A program made the translations under genes and the position numbers. Positions 1 to 8,336 of a stretch of DNA of 26,687 nt are shown here, in pieces (the first letter of the stretch is position 1; every line of letters begins with the position of its first letter). This stretch comes from HGM04593 sp045646845 (GTDB lineage Bacteria > Bacteroidota > Bacteroidia > Bacteroidales > Bacteroidaceae): NCBI GenBank assembly GCA_045646845.1, contig JAZRLO010000016.1, positions 1 to 26,687 of the forward strand. The letters are read 5' to 3'. The notes under the pieces were generated by a model that worked only from the letters and a program-made list of their open reading frames with translations, made no database searches and was not told the origin of the DNA.

Positions 1-216
1 AGCCTCTATAGCTGCATCTATTTCTTTTCTCTCTTGCTGGATATAATACCAACCAAAACCACCACCGCAGAGAACTACCGCAACAATCAAACAAATAACA
101 AATTTCCGTATTTGTCCGCTGTTCTCTGCTTTATACAATGGGTAACCACAATTAGGGCAGTTCTTTGCTTCAGAACTGACCTGCTGATTACATTCAGGAC
201 AATTTATAAGTACCAT
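1..216 (-). CDS. Zinc-ribbon membrane protein (C-terminus beyond the window)
   Basis: The visible 72 residues begin MVLINCPECNQQ and carry two CxxC knuckles (CPEC at 6-9 and CPNC at 20-23), the pattern of short zinc-ribbon domains. A single hydrophobic helix follows at about residues 39-58 (VICLIVAVVLCGGGFGWYY), then a charged stretch (QQERKEIDAA) where the window ends. The layout fits a cytoplasmic zinc ribbon tethered to the inner membrane by one helix, with the functional C-terminal domain outside the window. The ATG at 214-216 lies only 5 bp after the stop of the next upstream gene, so the two are probably cotranscribed. The zinc-ribbon call is firm. The function is unknown because the rest of the protein is not visible. 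Confidence 0.75.
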   Translation of the reverse strand, partial: MVLINCPECNQQVSSEAKNCPNCGYPLYKAENSGQIRKFVICLIVAVVLCGGGFGWYYIQQERKEIDAAIEA

Positions 217-221
217 AAAAT

Positions 222-644
222 TTATCCGTTAAGTGTATCTACAAATTTCTGTACGACCTCGGTGTAATAGTGCTCGTCAATGATTTTACAAAGGTCGGTC
301 ATTATCTTATTCTTTGAAGCCTCGATATCGCACTCCATTCTGCTTGAGCAACAAGAGTAGTCCATAATATGGCGTTCGATTGGCGAGAGGTTGTCATATT
401 CAACATCTATCATATTGTTTAAGATATCCTCAAAACCGTCGCTTATCTCTTCAAGCGAACAAGACTGATACTTTATAGCGACCTTGTCAAAATAGGTCAT
501 TCCCAATGCATCGTAATCGTCACCCTCAATGCCGTTACATTTATTCAAGGCTGCGATAATATTATCGCATATCCTGGCACGAATATCCTTTGCAAAATAT
601 TCGCATTGTTCTTCAATTTCAAAGACAAGATGTGCTGCTTTCAT
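222..644 (-). CDS. Hypothetical protein, 140 aa, helical and acidic
   Basis: This 140-residue soluble protein has no signal peptide or membrane segment. It is rich in acidic residues and cysteine, including a CCSSRMEC cluster in the C-terminal half, and appears mostly helical. I do not recognise the family. It sits 11 bp after the upstream gene and 5 bp before the zinc-ribbon gene, so the three look like one transcription unit. Its codons are AT-rich, unlike the ATP synthase genes, which fits recent acquisition. It could be a partner of its neighbours, but nothing in the sequence gives a function. Confidence 0.6.
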   Translation of the reverse strand: MKAAHLVFEIEEQCEYFAKDIRARICDNIIAALNKCNGIEGDDYDALGMTYFDKVAIKYQSCSLEEISDGFEDILNNMIDVEYDNLSPIERHIMDYSCCSSRMECDIEASKNKIMTDLCKIIDEHYYTEVVQKFVDTLNG

Positions 645-655
645 AAAACCAATTA

Positions 656-1267
656 CTAAAACTCTTCTATTTTTTCAAGAGCCAATCGTTTCAACTTGTC
701 TTCATTTATATCAAGCTCGCCATTGTTGCGAAGTCTAACGAAATATTGTATATTGTACTCCTCTATCGTTTGGCAATCCTCAAGTTCGTCTATCATCATT
801 TGATAATCTTCTTCTGTAGCTTCTTCCAAATTCTCAGGATTGAACACTTGTATTTCAAGCGGAGAAAAGGTTATGCCAAGCACTGCATTTTTATCAAAGC
901 CTTTATTTATATAAAATTCATTAATAGCATTTTTTGCTTTAGACACAAAATCATCAATTTTCTCAATAGGAAAGAAATCAAGAATAACAATATCTATTCC
1001 TACTTCATCAGGTTCAAAAGTGAATGAAGAGGCACTTTGCTTTATCAAATAAAACAAATCGTAATATCTGCAATTTTGAAGCCTTTTTTCACCTCTTCTA
1101 TGGCGACTCCAAAAGCCGACTTCCAACGTAACTTCATTTACGGTAATGTAATCGCCTGAATGGAAATCATCTGCGTAAATATGACCGATGTAATCATTAA
1201 CTTGATTAAGTATGTCATATCGCAAAGGGTTATTAGGTATATGCGATTTATTTTCTGTGCGAAACAT
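656..1267 (-). CDS. Hypothetical protein, 203 aa
   Basis: This soluble 203-residue protein starts MFRTENKSHIPNN. It has a mixed alpha/beta look: an N-terminal beta-rich part (DYITVNEVTLEVGFW) followed by a helical region and an acidic C-terminus (EDYQMMIDELEDCQT). No catalytic motif, signal peptide or membrane helix is visible, and I do not recognise the family. It is 56 bp downstream of the DUF4268 gene and 11 bp upstream of the next gene, all on the minus strand. Base composition is AT-rich like the rest of this accessory stretch. Confidence 0.6.
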   Translation of the reverse strand: MFRTENKSHIPNNPLRYDILNQVNDYIGHIYADDFHSGDYITVNEVTLEVGFWSRHRRGEKRLQNCRYYDLFYLIKQSASSFTFEPDEVGIDIVILDFFPIEKIDDFVSKAKNAINEFYINKGFDKNAVLGITFSPLEIQVFNPENLEEATEEDYQMMIDELEDCQTIEEYNIQYFVRLRNNGELDINEDKLKRLALEKIEEF

Positions 1268-1323
1268 AATTTATATAATTAAGTTTAGATTGTCAATATA
1301 TCCGTTAAATCCCCCGTCCAAGA

Positions 1324-2244
1324 TTATTTATCTATCTTCTTTGCAGTTTGCTTGAATTTAATAGCATTTTCCAAGAACCAATCATAAGCTGATTGCCAAA
1401 GTGATTCATCTGATATATCAATAGATTTGTAAATCATAATTCGAGTGGCCTTTGCAGCTTCTTTCCATTCGCCCTCTTCGTTAAAGGCTTTGAAGAACAC
1501 ATCTTTGTTCTCTTCAAACAAATGGAATAGTTCTTTATCATCGGGTATATAAATACCACAACTCAAACGTTTCTTTTGAACACTTGCCGTCATACAAATA
1601 TGATAGGAAGAGTTTCCTACACTCAAATCGTACCAATGTTGTGCCTGTGCTTTGCGAATGGTAAAATGCTTCGTATATTCACTGTTCTTGCTCATATAAT
1701 CATTGAAGTTGCTCCAAAAACCAAGCAACAACTGTTCTCTTTCATTCAGGTTGGTTATCGACTTCATCTGCTTTCCCCAATCGTTGGGACGTTCTATAAC
1801 ACTGAACTTGGGAGCTATGGCAGAGTCGTCAATCTGCCACAATTCAATCTCAACGAGAAAGAAACCGAGATTAGAATCAGTGTGCTGGTTAAGCCATTCT
1901 ATAGCTTGGCGATGCTCATCACGTCCACGCTTAACAACCCAAACTATTACTTCTGCACACTTTCCTGAAGCATAAGTAATAAGCTTTCCTAAATGGTCGT
2001 GGTCAGTATCTTCCAACTGATTTTCTATAATGACTTTTCGTCCGGTGCTTTCCTCGGTCGCAAAAATATCAACACTAAAACCACCTACAGAAGATTCCCT
2101 TTCTTCAAGAACGAGATCGATACCAATTTCTTCTCCTAACTTTGACAAGTTTGCCTCTTGTGCAAGCCATTTTGTAAAACTGTTAGCCTCGTGTGGCCAT
2201 ACTGTACGCAAGTCTGTGATGCGTTTTATTTTTCCAAGTTTCAT
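1324..2244 (-). CDS. DUF4268 protein with PD-(D/E)XK nuclease-like N-terminus
   Basis: This 306-aa protein has an N-terminal restriction-endonuclease-like segment. D59 lies in FSVDIFA, and E74 and Q76 lie in VIIENQLEDTDHDHLG, giving a D-X14-E-X-Q arrangement. A conserved-looking helix follows (KLITYASG). Residues about 167-306 (ELLLGFW-like start, HWYDLSVG, a tryptophan-containing C-terminal helix) match the DUF4268 domain, which often follows such nuclease-like domains in defence-type or orphan genes. It may act on DNA, but the catalytic Lys of the classical motif is replaced by Gln, so activity is uncertain. The ATG at 2242-2244 is the natural start. The gene stands between small AT-rich unknown genes, with no methylase beside it. 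Confidence 0.8.
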   Translation of the reverse strand: MKLGKIKRITDLRTVWPHEANSFTKWLAQEANLSKLGEEIGIDLVLEERESSVGGFSVDIFATEESTGRKVIIENQLEDTDHDHLGKLITYASGKCAEVIVWVVKRGRDEHRQAIEWLNQHTDSNLGFFLVEIELWQIDDSAIAPKFSVIERPNDWGKQMKSITNLNEREQLLLGFWSNFNDYMSKNSEYTKHFTIRKAQAQHWYDLSVGNSSYHICMTASVQKKRLSCGIYIPDDKELFHLFEENKDVFFKAFNEEGEWKEAAKATRIMIYKSIDISDESLWQSAYDWFLENAIKFKQTAKKIDK

Positions 2245-2271
2245 TCTTATTTATTAACAGATTCGTGTTAG

Positions 2272-2334
2272 TTACAGAGCACATGTAGCCAAGGTTGCAC
2301 ATACTGCAACCAAGCATACAATTATTCGTTTCAT
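2272..2334 (-). CDS. Tiny signal-peptide-like ORF (20 aa), doubtful
   Basis: The minus strand between the DUF4268 gene and the CPRC gene has an ATG-to-TAA frame encoding MKRIIVCLVAVCATLATCAL. Two basic residues followed by a hydrophobic run and small residues resemble a secretion signal with nothing behind it. It could be the N-terminal remnant of a lost secreted protein or lipoprotein, a short membrane peptide, or chance. The 185-bp spacer around it (2245-2429) is AT-rich and shows no other clear feature. Confidence 0.2.
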   Translation of the reverse strand: MKRIIVCLVAVCATLATCAL

Positions 2335-2429
2335 AGCAATAGAGATGTTATTTTAAGCAGCTATTGAGATTGCGCTTAATATGACAACTGCATTGAGATT
2401 CGAGTTTCAACATCTATATAACCCAAAAA

Positions 2430-2735
2430 TCAATCGTAATACCACTCATAGCAAAGAACATCGACAACCTCGTATTCTACATCTCCGTCCAGCCACGATT
2501 TCAGTTCCGGTTCCAATTTAGAGATATAGCCATCCTGAATCCAAGTTCTCACATCATCTTTGCTTATCTCCCGCAAAAAGTCCATATATCCCACCGTTAA
2601 TTCTACCTGTGGGATATTGTACCGTTCAGCAAAAGCCTCCACTGCAGGCAGTGAGACTATCGGCAGTTCCACACGACAACGTGGACAACTGTCGTCACGT
2701 TTTTCAAACATTCTGATTTGCGTTCCCATTGCCAT
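2430..2735 (-). CDS. Small CPRC-containing protein, 101 aa
   Basis: This 101-aa protein has a single CPRC motif near its N-terminus (C17-C20). Residues about 34-100 are acidic and helical and end in several aromatic residues (YEWYYD). A CxxC close to the N-terminus followed by alpha/beta sequence could be a thioredoxin- or glutaredoxin-like redox site, or half of a metal site. No second cysteine pair is present to complete a zinc ribbon. Starts at 2735, 2729 or 2711 are possible; a start at 2711 would begin MFEKRDDSCPRC. It lies 86 bp downstream of atpG on the same strand, with no clear terminator between, so read-through from the ATP synthase operon is possible. The function is unknown. Confidence 0.5.
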   Translation of the reverse strand: MAMGTQIRMFEKRDDSCPRCRVELPIVSLPAVEAFAERYNIPQVELTVGYMDFLREISKDDVRTWIQDGYISKLEPELKSWLDGDVEYEVVDVLCYEWYYD

Positions 2736-2821
2736 AGCTTAAAATGTTTTTTAATTGTAATACTATTCGATTGAATTCTTTGAAATATTTTTTTACAGAA
2801 CCAAGATGTGAACAAACGTTC

Positions 2822-3676
2822 CTACCCGCCTGCACTGCCGGCGATGATATCCTGCAGTTCACTCGTGATTTCCTGCTGACGGCCTTTGTTGTACTCAAGT
2901 GTCAGCTCCGAAATGAGGTCATTGGCATTTTCTGTGGCAATCTGCATGGCAATCATTCGCGCGGCATGCTCTGCTGTAGCGGAATCGAGCAAGGCCGTAT
3001 AAAGACGCAGTGAGATAACCTTCGGCAAAAGAGCATCGGCAAGTTCCGCTTTTCCAGGTTCTATTATATAATCCGTTACAGTGGAGGTGTCTCCGTCCTC
3101 CGCCGTAGTGAAAGGAAGGAACTGTTCTCTGACGGGAACCAACTTCGACACCGAACCGAATGACGTATATATGAGTTCAACCCTGTCGATGAGACTTGAG
3201 CCGAAACGTTCCATAAGAGCCGCTGCAAGCTGCGCCACCTCGGCATAGTGCGGTGCCCCGGCCTGCGCGAGCAATGATGTGTCCGGGGCAAAACATAGTT
3301 TTCTTGCAGCCTCATCCATTTTCTTGCCTACGACGTAGAGTTCAACCTCCGCCCCCGCAGCCCTGTACTCCTCCACCGCACTGCGCATGAGCTTTGTCAC
3401 GTTGGAATTGAAACCTCCGCACATTGTGGAATTGGAGGCTACAGCCACTATCGCCACACGTTTCACATCGCGTTTGGCAGTGAATATGTTGCCGGCCGGC
3501 AAAGAGGTGACAAAAGAGGAGAATATGGAATCGAGTTTTCTCTGGTAAGGACGCACACCCTCTATCGCACTTTGGGCGCGATGCAGTTTGGCTGCAGAAA
3601 CCATCTTCATCGCCGAAGTTATCTTCCGCGTGGTCTTTACCGAACCTATTCTCTGTTTTATCTCCCTGAGACTCAT
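2822..3676 (-). CDS. atpG: F1Fo ATP synthase gamma subunit
   Basis: This 284-aa protein forms the central rotor shaft of F1, coupling c-ring rotation to catalysis in the alpha/beta hexamer. The N-terminal helix is diagnostic (MSLREIKQRIGSV, then TTRKITSAMKMVSAAK). The C-terminal helix has the matching family signature (ENANDLISELTLEYNKGRQ), and the two pair as the coiled-coil axle. Length is normal. The start overlaps the atpA stop by 4 bp (ATGA), which fits translational coupling. It is the last ATP synthase gene of the operon. Confidence 0.98.
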   Translation of the reverse strand: MSLREIKQRIGSVKTTRKITSAMKMVSAAKLHRAQSAIEGVRPYQRKLDSIFSSFVTSLPAGNIFTAKRDVKRVAIVAVASNSTMCGGFNSNVTKLMRSAVEEYRAAGAEVELYVVGKKMDEAARKLCFAPDTSLLAQAGAPHYAEVAQLAAALMERFGSSLIDRVELIYTSFGSVSKLVPVREQFLPFTTAEDGDTSTVTDYIIEPGKAELADALLPKVISLRLYTALLDSATAEHAARMIAMQIATENANDLISELTLEYNKGRQQEITSELQDIIAGSAGG

Positions 3677-5259
3677 ATATCGTTCTTATAGGATAAGACA
3701 ACCTCCTGTGCCACTTTTTCTATCTCGCTCTTAACTCCGTCATCAATGATGCCGGCTGCGAGTTTGTCGAGCACACTCTCACGGCATCTCGCACGCATCA
3801 CCTCGAGAAAAGTCTTCTCGAACTCAGCGACAAGCGAGACCGGGATATCACGGAGCAAATTGTTTATTCCGCAATAAAGGACCGCAATCTGTTCTTCGAC
3901 CGGCATAGGGGCATACTGTTTCTGGACCAAAAGTTCATTGGTCCTGCGTCCTCTCTCTATCACCATCATCGTTACCGGGTCCATCTCGCTTCCGAACTTG
4001 GCGAAAGCCTCGAGTTCACGGTACTGTGCCAAGTCAATCTTCAGTGTTCCGGCCACCCTCTTCATCGACTTTATCTGTGCGTTTCCGCCCACACGCGACA
4101 CCGATATTCCCACATTTACCGCAGGACGGAAACCACGATTGAAGAGGTCGCTCTCGAGATATATCTGTCCATCTGTAATTGAGATGACATTTGTAGGTAT
4201 GTATGCCGACACATCGCCTGCCTGAGTCTCAATTATGGGCAACGCCGTCAGCGACCCGCCCCCCTTCACTCTGCCGACCAGACTGGGAGGAAGATCATTC
4301 ATCCGTTCAGCCACTTCCTGCTGGTTTATAATTCTGGCAGCACGTTCAAGAAGTCTTGAGTGAAGGTAGAAGACATCTCCAGGATAGGCCTCGCGTCCCG
4401 AAGGACGGCGCAGAATAAGTGAAATTTCACGATATGCCACAGCCTGTTTCGATAGGTCGTCGTACACCACAAGCGCATGACGGCCGGTATCCCTGAAATA
4501 CTCTCCTATAGCGGCACCGGCCATGGGAGCATAATACTGCAGGGCCGCAGTCTCGGCAGCAGTAGCGACAACCACGACCGTATAGTCCATTGCACCGCGC
4601 TCGCGCAAGGTATTGACGATTGAAGCGACCGTCGAGCCCTTCTGCCCTATTGCCACATATATGCAATATACAGGATTCCCGGCTTCATATGCGGCACGCT
4701 GGTTGATTATGGTATCTATCGCGACAGCAGTCTTACCGGTCTGCCTGTCGCCGATTATCAGTTCACGCTGTCCGCGACCGATGGGAATCATGGAATCTAT
4801 TGACTTGAGACCGGTCTGCAAAGGTTCCGAAACAGGCTGTCGGAATATCACACCAGGAGCCTTGCGGTCGAGCGGCATTTCGAACTTTTCGCCCGTGATG
4901 TCACCTAAGCCGTCAAGAGGTTCGCCCAACGGAGTTATCACACGCCCGAGCATACCGTCGCACACATCAATAGATGCAATCCTGCCGGTACGCTTTACAG
5001 TCATACCCTCCTTTATCTTGTCGGTGGGACCAAGCAGTATCGCGCCCACATTGTCCTCTTCGAGATTCATCACAATGGCCTTTATTCCATTGTCGAATTC
5101 AAGAAGTTCATCAGACTCCGCATTGTACAGTCCATAAATGCGTACGACACCGTCACTGACCTGCAGCACAGTACCCACCTCATCGTACTTGATGGTATCC
5201 TTGATATTTCTCAACTGTTCGAGCAGTACGCCCGAAACCTCACTCGGTTTTATATTCAT
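3673..5259 (-). CDS. atpA: F1Fo ATP synthase alpha subunit
   Basis: This 528-aa protein is the regulatory nucleotide-binding subunit of F1. It shows the beta-barrel N-domain, the P-loop GDRQTGKT at residues 170-177, the Walker B strand in HALVVYDDLSKQ, and the SVSRVGGNAQ segment that carries the arginine contributing to the beta catalytic site. Full length and intact. It overlaps atpH by one base (TGATG) and atpG by four bases, as expected for a coupled operon. Confidence 0.98.
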   Translation of the reverse strand: MNIKPSEVSGVLLEQLRNIKDTIKYDEVGTVLQVSDGVVRIYGLYNAESDELLEFDNGIKAIVMNLEEDNVGAILLGPTDKIKEGMTVKRTGRIASIDVCDGMLGRVITPLGEPLDGLGDITGEKFEMPLDRKAPGVIFRQPVSEPLQTGLKSIDSMIPIGRGQRELIIGDRQTGKTAVAIDTIINQRAAYEAGNPVYCIYVAIGQKGSTVASIVNTLRERGAMDYTVVVVATAAETAALQYYAPMAGAAIGEYFRDTGRHALVVYDDLSKQAVAYREISLILRRPSGREAYPGDVFYLHSRLLERAARIINQQEVAERMNDLPPSLVGRVKGGGSLTALPIIETQAGDVSAYIPTNVISITDGQIYLESDLFNRGFRPAVNVGISVSRVGGNAQIKSMKRVAGTLKIDLAQYRELEAFAKFGSEMDPVTMMVIERGRRTNELLVQKQYAPMPVEEQIAVLYCGINNLLRDIPVSLVAEFEKTFLEVMRARCRESVLDKLAAGIIDDGVKSEIEKVAQEVVLSYKNDI

Positions 5260-5807
5260 CAGACAAGTTTTCTGTTTTGTTCAACCAATAGTTTCCTTGC
5301 TTCGCGGAGTCGGGAACTGACGCTTGCATCGAGACGTCGGGAATCGGCCTCGCACACGAAACCGCCTATTATCGACGGGTCAACGACAGCCTCGAGTTCC
5401 ACAGCCACTATACCCTCACCTTTTATTTTGTTAGCCAGTTCTTCCTTAAAGGAATCGGTCACAGGAACCGCCGTAGTAAGCGTAGCGGCAAGTATTCCTT
5501 TCTTTTTGCGATAAAGGGAGATGTATGAGTGCGCCATGAAGAGCAGCAGTTCCACGCGTTCCTCCTTGACTACAAGGTGCGCGAAACGCTTGAACGACGA
5601 TGAATTTTCGGCAACGGAACACAAAAGTTCTTCGCGCCTGTTCATGGGCAACATGGGGTCGCGCAGCATCACGGGCAGTTCCTTGACTGTCTGCAAGGTG
5701 TGCATGAGCTGCTTCATGTCGGTATATACGGCATCCTCATCGCCCTGCTCCACCGCATATTCAAGAAGAGCCTTCGCGTAACGCATCGAAATAACACCCG
5801 TATTCAT
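5259..5807 (-). CDS. atpH: F1Fo ATP synthase delta subunit (OSCP type)
   Basis: This 182-aa protein is the peripheral-stalk cap linking the top of F1 to subunit b. The N-terminal helical domain begins MNTGVISMRYAKALLEYA, and the RYAKALL motif is typical of the family. The C-terminal part contains the conserved GGFVCEADSRRLDASV region (usually written GG...G...D.SV). Length is usual. It overlaps atpF by 4 bp and atpA by 1 bp. Confidence 0.96.
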   Translation of the reverse strand: MNTGVISMRYAKALLEYAVEQGDEDAVYTDMKQLMHTLQTVKELPVMLRDPMLPMNRREELLCSVAENSSSFKRFAHLVVKEERVELLLFMAHSYISLYRKKKGILAATLTTAVPVTDSFKEELANKIKGEGIVAVELEAVVDPSIIGGFVCEADSRRLDASVSSRLREARKLLVEQNRKLV

Positions 5808-6313
5808 GACTCACTGTTCTGTTCGTCCTCAATGGAGCCGAGCAGTCTCTCGGCATACTCCTGTTGTCTTTTCCCATCGGAGAGTTCATCACGCAGAATC
5901 TTCTCGGCCACTTCGATGGAGAGTTTTGCCACCACGGAACGTATCTCACGCATCGCAGTCTCCTTCTCCTGCTGTATCAGCCGCTTCGTCTCTTTCAGCA
6001 GCCTCTCTCTCTCACTCTCGGCAACCTCATGCGCCTCCTTTATTATCTGGTTGCGCATCGTGGCAGCCTCTCTCAATATACGGGCCTCCTCTTCGCGCGC
6101 ATTCTCAATGATCAGATTGCTCTTATGCTCTGCCGCGGCAAACCTTTTCTCCACCTCCTTGGCCTTTTTCAAAGAGGCATCGATATAGTTCTTGCGTTCT
6201 TCTATCATCGACAATATGACCGGGAAACCATACTTGTACAGAACGAAGAACACAACTCCGAATGCCAGAAGCATCCAGAACAACAGACCTGCATCGGGTA
6301 CCAGAAACGACAT
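5804..6313 (-). CDS. atpF: F1Fo ATP synthase b subunit
   Basis: This 169-aa protein forms the peripheral stalk. One N-terminal membrane helix (about residues 9-33, LLFWMLLAFGVVFFVLYKYG) is followed by a long charged helix (KEVEKRFAAAEHKSNLIIEN onward) that would dimerise as a coiled coil and bind the delta subunit. Length and layout are standard for the family. It lies 17 bp after atpE and overlaps atpH by 4 bp. Confidence 0.97.
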   Translation of the reverse strand: MSFLVPDAGLLFWMLLAFGVVFFVLYKYGFPVILSMIEERKNYIDASLKKAKEVEKRFAAAEHKSNLIIENAREEEARILREAATMRNQIIKEAHEVAESERERLLKETKRLIQQEKETAMREIRSVVAKLSIEVAEKILRDELSDGKRQQEYAERLLGSIEDEQNSES

Positions 6314-6330
6314 TGCTCAAATATATTCCG

Positions 6331-6585
6331 TTACACGAAGAGTACCAGGAAGCATACAACCACGGCGAACATCGCCACGCCCTCGATAAGAGCGGCAGAG
6401 AGAATCATGCCCGAACGCAGGTCCTGGGCAGCCTCGGGCTGACGCGCAATTGCCTCAAGGGCAGAAGTTCCGATACGGCTTATGCCGAATGCCGCTCCGA
6501 GAACGACGATACTTGCCGCAAAAGCGGCTCCCATTTTAGCTATGCTCGCCCACATTGCCGCATCCAATAAAATCGCTGAAATCAT
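6331..6585 (-). CDS. atpE: F1Fo ATP synthase c subunit (rotor ring)
   Basis: This 84-aa two-helix membrane hairpin forms the rotor ring. The polar loop ARQPEA (residues 47-52) is diagnostic. The ion-binding carboxylate is E68 in SAALIEGVAM. The residue after it is Gly rather than Ser/Thr, and the helix-1 position occupied by Gln in Na+-type rings is not Gln here, so H+ coupling is inferred. The flanking spacers, 29 bp to atpB and 17 bp to atpF, are the widest near the membrane genes and fit the separate, strong translation usual for this high-copy subunit. Confidence 0.97.
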   Translation of the reverse strand: MISAILLDAAMWASIAKMGAAFAASIVVLGAAFGISRIGTSALEAIARQPEAAQDLRSGMILSAALIEGVAMFAVVVCFLVLFV

Positions 6586-6614
6586 AATCTATAAATTAAA
6601 GTTAAAAACAATTG

Positions 6615-7682
6615 TTATTTTCCCGTATGGTGTTCAGGCTGCGACAGTCCTATGAAGACCGACGACAGCATGGTGAACACAAAAGCCTGTATGAACGCAA
6701 CAAGCAGTTCAAGACAGTTCATGAATATCGTGAACAGCACGGAGACGAATGTCATGGCACTGCCTATGGCCATGCTCACCTCCATGGTTATGAATATTAT
6801 GCACACTATCGCAAGCACCACCGTGTGACCGGCAAGTATATTCGCGAAAAGACGTATTGTCAACGCAAAAGGTTTCACAATCACGCCGAACAGTTCTATG
6901 AACGGCATCAGCGGCACCGGCACCTTGAGCCATGCAGGCACGTCGGGCCAGAAAATCTCCTTGTAATACTCCCTGTTTCCGAAAAGATTCACCGCAACGA
7001 AGGTGCAGATTGACAGAGCTAATGTCACCGCAATGTTTCCCGTAACGTTCGCACCTCCCGGAAATATCGGAAGAAGCCCCATGAGATTGCTCAGGAAGAT
7101 GAAGAAGAAAACGGTAAGCAGATAAGGAGCATACTTCATGTACTTCTTGCCTACATTAGGTTTTATTATATCATCGAGAACCATCGTTATGAGCATCTCA
7201 ATAACACCTACAAAGCCGCGCGGCGCACCATCATGCAGACGATGTCTTCTGTACCACCTTGCCGTACATAGCACTATGACTACAAGAAGGAGGGAGTATA
7301 TGAAGACAGAAACCACTGTTTTTGTAAGCGAAAGGTCGAGCAGCGGACGCACCTCATTGCCGTCGGCATCGAGTTCCACCACCTTTCCCTCATAGTCTCC
7401 CGACTGTGAAATACGGAAACCTTTGTACTCCTCTCCATGATGGAACACCGAGGAAGAAAAACACTCCCATCCGGTACGCGAAGAATAGACTATTACAGGC
7501 AGAGGAATTGTTATATGCCTGTCGCCCACTGTTGTAATATGCCACTCATACGAATCCTTTACATGCTCGAAAATAACCTTACGTACATCCACACCGCTAT
7601 CCTTCTGCGCATTCTCCCCGCACCTGGCGGCAAAGGGCAAAAGGCAGAAAGAGAGAAGAAGTATGTAACGCAACAGCCTCAT
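6615..7682 (-). CDS. atpB: F1Fo ATP synthase a subunit with N-terminal export signal
   Basis: This subunit provides the two half-channels for proton passage against the c-ring. The essential arginine is in LTIRLFANILAGH (R277 from the chosen start). Five or more membrane helices occupy residues about 115-355. Ahead of them lie a signal-peptide-like segment (MRLLRYILLLSFCLLPFAA) and roughly 90 polar residues predicted outside the membrane, an extended N-terminus seen in Bacteroidota a subunits. I chose the ATG at 7680-7682 because it overlaps the upstream stop as ATGA. A start 36 bp further up is possible but would put charged residues before the signal. Confidence 0.95.
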   Translation of the reverse strand: MRLLRYILLLSFCLLPFAARCGENAQKDSGVDVRKVIFEHVKDSYEWHITTVGDRHITIPLPVIVYSSRTGWECFSSSVFHHGEEYKGFRISQSGDYEGKVVELDADGNEVRPLLDLSLTKTVVSVFIYSLLLVVIVLCTARWYRRHRLHDGAPRGFVGVIEMLITMVLDDIIKPNVGKKYMKYAPYLLTVFFFIFLSNLMGLLPIFPGGANVTGNIAVTLALSICTFVAVNLFGNREYYKEIFWPDVPAWLKVPVPLMPFIELFGVIVKPFALTIRLFANILAGHTVVLAIVCIIFITMEVSMAIGSAMTFVSVLFTIFMNCLELLVAFIQAFVFTMLSSVFIGLSQPEHHTGK

Positions 7683-8068
7683 CGTTTGTCGATATTTTTT
7701 CTGATGTACATTATACAAGCACTCTCGGGCACAATAAGCAACAAATAGAAGACGAGAAAATCCACTATAACACCCTTGGCATTGTCACGGAACAGCAGTG
7801 CCATGACCAGTAGCGCAAACAGGGAAACGACCATCTTGAGACTCTTCAGCCATACAAGGTTCTTTGCCAGCAGTCCGCTGTCGAGTCTTTCCGGCAAGGC
7901 ATATATCGACACCGTGTAGAAAACCCAGAAATAGAGCGGAACCACCAGATGCGTCCTTGACGTGCAAGCAGGAATCAGATATGCAATCATCACCTCGCCT
8001 GCCGCGGCGAGCAGTATCATAAGCAACGTAAACAGCAATATGGTCTTCTTCTTGTTTATCATAGCCAT
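7679..8068 (-). CDS. AtpI-like ATP synthase-associated membrane protein
   Basis: This 129-aa protein has four predicted membrane helices (roughly residues 8-30, 42-58, 74-94 and 99-122). It sits between atpC and atpB, where Bacteroidota ATP synthase operons carry a small membrane protein comparable in place to AtpI, which helps c-ring assembly in other bacteria. No strong AtpI signature was read, so the assignment rests on position and topology. The start is 18 bp after atpC, at either M1 (8068) or M3 (8062). The stop overlaps atpB by 4 bp. Confidence 0.7.
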   Translation of the reverse strand: MAMINKKKTILLFTLLMILLAAAGEVMIAYLIPACTSRTHLVVPLYFWVFYTVSIYALPERLDSGLLAKNLVWLKSLKMVVSLFALLVMALLFRDNAKGVIVDFLVFYLLLIVPESACIMYIRKNIDKR

Positions 8069-8086
8069 TTAAGAGTTTCTAAAAAA

Positions 8087-8332
8087 TCATTCGGTACAGA
8101 CCGTAATAAGGTTATCCTTCACCTCAACGACACCGCCGGACACAGCGATGCGCGACTCGCCCGACTGCGTGCTCCACACTATCTCGCCCTTCTGCAGCAG
8201 CGAAATCATCGGCGCATGGTTGGCAAGCACCATGAAAGGAGCCTTGCTTCCCGGCAGGAGGACCTTCTCGACCTCCCCTGCATACAAAGTCTTCTCGGGT
8301 GAAATTATCTCCAGCTGCATATAATCTTTCAT
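8087..8332 (-). CDS. atpC: F1Fo ATP synthase epsilon subunit, short form
   Basis: This 81-aa protein starts at the ATG at 8330-8332, 4 bp after the atpD stop. It contains the N-terminal beta-sandwich (MQLEIISPEKTLYAGEVEKV, then ANHAPMISLL and the GGVVEVKDN turn) that binds gamma and the c-ring. It ends where the sandwich ends and therefore lacks the C-terminal two-helix domain that in longer epsilon subunits inhibits ATP hydrolysis. Short epsilon subunits are usual in this phylum, so this is probably not a truncation. An upstream in-frame extension of 36 residues overlaps atpD and is rejected as the start. Confidence 0.95.
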   Translation of the reverse strand: MKDYMQLEIISPEKTLYAGEVEKVLLPGSKAPFMVLANHAPMISLLQKGEIVWSTQSGESRIAVSGGVVEVKDNLITVCTE

Positions 8333-8336
8333 CAAA

